NCBI GenBank assembly: GCA_020025095.1
Contig: JAHHSS010000071.1
Coordinates: forward strand, 1-7,437
Source: Peptostreptococcus sp.
Lineage (GTDB): Bacteria; Bacillota; Clostridia; Peptostreptococcales; Peptostreptococcaceae
DNA length: 7,437 bases
Direction: 5' to 3'
Below are positions 5,108-7,437 of this stretch, piece after piece. The notes under the pieces were generated by a model. That model saw only the letters and a program-made list of their open reading frames with translations. It was not told the origin of the DNA and made no database searches. Position numbers and translations under genes: made by a program. The stretch's first letter is position 1; each line of letters starts with the position of its first letter.

Positions 5108-7414
5108 TTATAGACCTAACTTGTCTACTACTACAGACATAACATCTGAAGATACAACTCCACCTACTTGATAGATGTTAGTCTTAAGTCCAGATAATAG
5201 ACCTCCATCCTTTAATAAGTCTACCTGGTCGTTAGTTAACTTAGAACCAGCCAATACTATAGGAGCATTCTTAGATGCAGCTAAAGGTCCGGCAGTCTGA
5301 GCATCTACTAGGAACTTAGTATCTCCTGAAGTAAAGATAGCACCTTTAACCTGTATCTTACTATTATCAGATGAATAGAATTTCTTTAGTAACTGAACAT
5401 TAGTGTCATATCTATCGCTACCTGCAACTCTATTTAATGTTATATTCTTAGTATTGTTAATATCTCTATATACATTAGAAGATACAGTTGATTCTCCACC
5501 TATTATATATCCATTAGTAAATCCAGCTATATAATCTCTTGTACTCCTCTTTAAAGAAGCCTTAGGTACAACTAAAACTGGAGATACCTTACCAGCAACA
5601 ATATTCGCTGCAACTGGAGATACAGACATAGCATCTGCTGCACCTTCTCCACCTGCTAAATAGATAGTATTATTTACCTGTTCATCGTAACCTAATCTCT
5701 TAGCAACTTCTAAAGAAGTTTCATATCTATCAGAACCAGATATTCTCATTACTACTGCACCGAACTTTTCTTCTAACTGCTTAACAGCCTTTTCTGGTAC
5801 AGAATTTTCTCCACCTACTACATAAACAGTCTTTCTATTTAAGCCCTTACAAGCTCTGCTTATTTCATTTATAGTATCATCACTTAATCCACTCTTTGGA
5901 TGAGATAGTAGTATCGGAGCATTCTTAACTGATGCTAGAGGAACAGCTGATAAACCATCCATTAAAGCTTCTCCACCTACTATTACTACAGTATTAGCTT
6001 CTTCTGGATTAAACTTTTCCTTAGACACTTCTATAGCAGTAGCATATCTGCTAGAACCTTCTAGTCTAGTGAAACGTCCTGCTACTACAGTTTCTGTACC
6101 CTTTAAATCTTCAAGCACCTTATCTAAGTCTTTCTGAGAATCTCCCTTGATAACAAACTGAAGTATAGTTGGCTTTAATTTTTTGTCACTTGAAAGAACA
6201 ACTCTTACACTATATCTAAGAACATATCCATCACCTGACTTTTCTAAAACAGGAGCTGGTATCCCTGCAGTTGGAGCAAACGCGTCACTAGTGTTTGCTG
6301 CTGGACCATTTGCATCTGCAAGTGTGTAGTTCACACCATTATAGTTAAACTCTGTGCTTCCATTTTTCTTATTTTTTGCATCTATTATACCATTTACAAA
6401 TTCAGCACCATCTTTAGTGTAACCATCCTTAGTTGTAAATATCTTTCCTAATTCTATAACAGAAGCCTGAACATCCTGCACTGTGTATACATTAGTATCA
6501 CCAACTGGTAAAACTATTGTGTCGCTCTTTCCATCCTTATTTTCTATAAACTTGAAACTTTCTACTTGGTCATATATATTTTGAGCTGCATTATCTAACT
6601 TTAACTCATTTCCATTTTTGTCAAGCGGCTTAGTTAAATCAAACGCTTTATCATTAGCTTCTAAAGTATATTCTTTACCACTCTTTAAAGTTAACTTTAT
6701 CTTAGTAACTTTTGCATCTGCTAAAGCTGTCTTTAATGTTGAAGCTTCTGTGTAAGTTTTTTCCTCTCCACCTATAGTAACTTTTAGGCTGTCAATATAT
6801 GTAACAGTTTCACCGTTAACTTCTTTTGAAAGCTGATCTGCTAAATCACTAGCAAGCTGATTTAAAGTAACAGTTTTATCAGTTGTTTTTATTTCTTCAC
6901 TGACTACATAATGCTTGTCAGTCATAGTTTCAACAGCAGAACCATCCTTTATTCCCTTATCAACTATAGCAACCTTAACTGCATCATTTGAACCAGTCGC
7001 TATAACCTTATTTTCTATAAGTCCTTGAACTCTACTTGCATCCTTTACAACATATGAATTTTCGCCTAATTCAAACTTGTCTGTAGAGTCCAGTGCATTT
7101 TGAACCTTTGTATCCTTATAGTCACTTTCTGAAAATTTAACTAAATCATAATCAGATGGTTTTTCCTTACCTAAATTAACATCAACAACTACAGCATATC
7201 TAGAATTCATGTATGCATCTACTTCATTTGCATTAGATGGATGGATACCATCGGCATTCTTATCCTTATATCTTTCATTTAATGCAGCCTTTATCTTAGC
7301 ATTTATTTCGCTAACAGACGCATCATATGTGTTAACATCCGCAGATGCTAATGCTGGAGCTACTGTTGTTACAGCAGTTGCAGCAGCCATTAATACAGCT
7401 ATTTGTTTTTTCAT
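5108..7414 (-). CDS. slpA: SlpA-like S-layer precursor with three C-terminal CWB2 modules
   Basis: This 768-residue secreted protein is probably the main S-layer precursor. Residues 1-25 are a Sec signal peptide (MKK start, Ala-rich core, likely cut after ASA at 23-25). Residues 26 to about 409 correspond by position to the variable LMW subunit of C. difficile SlpA and show little recognisable similarity to it. The HMW-like part begins near 412 (KPTILQFVIKG, then KDLDKVLEDL), matching from memory the KVVIKANKLKDLKDYVDDL segment of C. difficile HMW SlpA. Three CWB2 modules follow at about 449-550, 557-650 and 661-768, each opening with R-x-x-G-S-x-RY. Their ILL-type strands are ILL 501-503, VLV 613-615 and IVL 719-721. 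The C-terminus (LKDGG, then QVGG) also resembles SlpA. CWB2 modules bind the anionic wall polymer PSII in C. difficile. The length is close to that of SlpA (roughly 700-770). The ATG at 7414 is preceded by GGGAGG. Cleavage into two subunits is inferred; no Cwp84-like protease is in the window. One Cys (522) lies in module 1. Confidence 0.93.
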   Translation of the reverse strand: MKKQIAVLMAAATAVTTVAPALASADVNTYDASVSEINAKIKAALNERYKDKNADGIHPSNANEVDAYMNSRYAVVVDVNLGKEKPSDYDLVKFSESDYKDTKVQNALDSTDKFELGENSYVVKDASRVQGLIENKVIATGSNDAVKVAIVDKGIKDGSAVETMTDKHYVVSEEIKTTDKTVTLNQLASDLADQLSKEVNGETVTYIDSLKVTIGGEEKTYTEASTLKTALADAKVTKIKLTLKSGKEYTLEANDKAFDLTKPLDKNGNELKLDNAAQNIYDQVESFKFIENKDGKSDTIVLPVGDTNVYTVQDVQASVIELGKIFTTKDGYTKDGAEFVNGIIDAKNKKNGSTEFNYNGVNYTLADANGPAANTSDAFAPTAGIPAPVLEKSGDGYVLRYSVRVVLSSDKKLKPTILQFVIKGDSQKDLDKVLEDLKGTETVVAGRFTRLEGSSRYATAIEVSKEKFNPEEANTVVIVGGEALMDGLSAVPLASVKNAPILLSHPKSGLSDDTINEISRACKGLNRKTVYVVGGENSVPEKAVKQLEEKFGAVVMRISGSDRYETSLEVAKRLGYDEQVNNTIYLAGGEGAADAMSVSPVAANIVAGKVSPVLVVPKASLKRSTRDYIAGFTNGYIIGGESTVSSNVYRDINNTKNITLNRVAGSDRYDTNVQLLKKFYSSDNSKIQVKGAIFTSGDTKFLVDAQTAGPLAASKNAPIVLAGSKLTNDQVDLLKDGGLLSGLKTNIYQVGGVVSSDVMSVVVDKLGL

Positions 7415-7425
7415 GTCTATTCATT

Positions 7426-7431
7426 CCTCCC
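7426..7431 (-). promoter_or_regulatory. Ribosome binding site of the SlpA-like gene
   Basis: The minus strand reads GGGAGG here, 11 bases before the ATG at 7412-7414, which is longer than usual. An ATG closer to it (7422-7424) is in another frame and opens only about 30 codons, so the chosen start is the only one that gives a signal peptide. The promoter lies beyond the window edge. Confidence 0.8.
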
Positions 7432-7437
7432 AAACAT

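Noticed and set aside
7332..7424. Overlapping minus-strand frame of about 30 codons starting at 7424
   Set aside because: Its ATG is almost touching the GGAGG, its translation is Cys/Ser/Asn-rich noise, and it overlaps the signal peptide of the SlpA-like protein.

Overview
The window suggests a low-GC, Gram-positive anaerobe of the Clostridia, most plausibly the Peptostreptococcaceae. Three long genes, all on the minus strand, encode secreted proteins. Each carries three cell-wall-binding type 2 modules (CWB2, Pfam PF04122), the non-covalent wall anchor typical of the Clostridioides difficile Cwp family and its relatives. The rightmost protein resembles C. difficile SlpA in its HMW half and at its C-terminus, but its LMW half is very divergent. 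I therefore infer a relative of C. difficile (for example Peptostreptococcus) rather than C. difficile itself; the species cannot be fixed from the sequence alone.

Layout, in the direction of transcription (right to left). The SlpA-like S-layer precursor (7414-5108) has its ribosome binding site at the right edge, and its promoter lies outside the window. A 12-bp perfect hairpin follows (5043-5069). Next is a strong sigma-A-type promoter (4989-5017) built into a 9-bp tandem repeat, then a 14-bp palindrome in the leader, then a 680-residue wall protein (4938-2896) with a novel-looking N-terminal region and C-terminal CWB2 modules. A strong intrinsic terminator (2849-2885) ends it. A third promoter, also followed by a leader palindrome, drives a 738-residue protein (2645-429). 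That protein has the opposite architecture: CWB2 modules first, then about 400 residues of charged helical, coiled-coil-like sequence. Its probable terminator is at 233-263.

The last 230 bases at the left edge look like the control region of a ribosomal RNA operon reading leftward out of the window. They hold two tandem promoters, the second a near-consensus TTGACA-17-TATTAT, an A/T-rich upstream element, and a boxA-like leader containing CTTTGAAAA. The 16S gene itself would start outside the window.

Working together: each surface gene seems to have its own promoter and terminator, so this is a cluster of separately regulated genes rather than one operon. The SlpA-like protein probably forms the lattice. 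The other two would share the same wall polymer through CWB2 and display their unique domains. No sortase motif, Cwp84-like protease, SecA2 or wall-polymer gene is present in the window.
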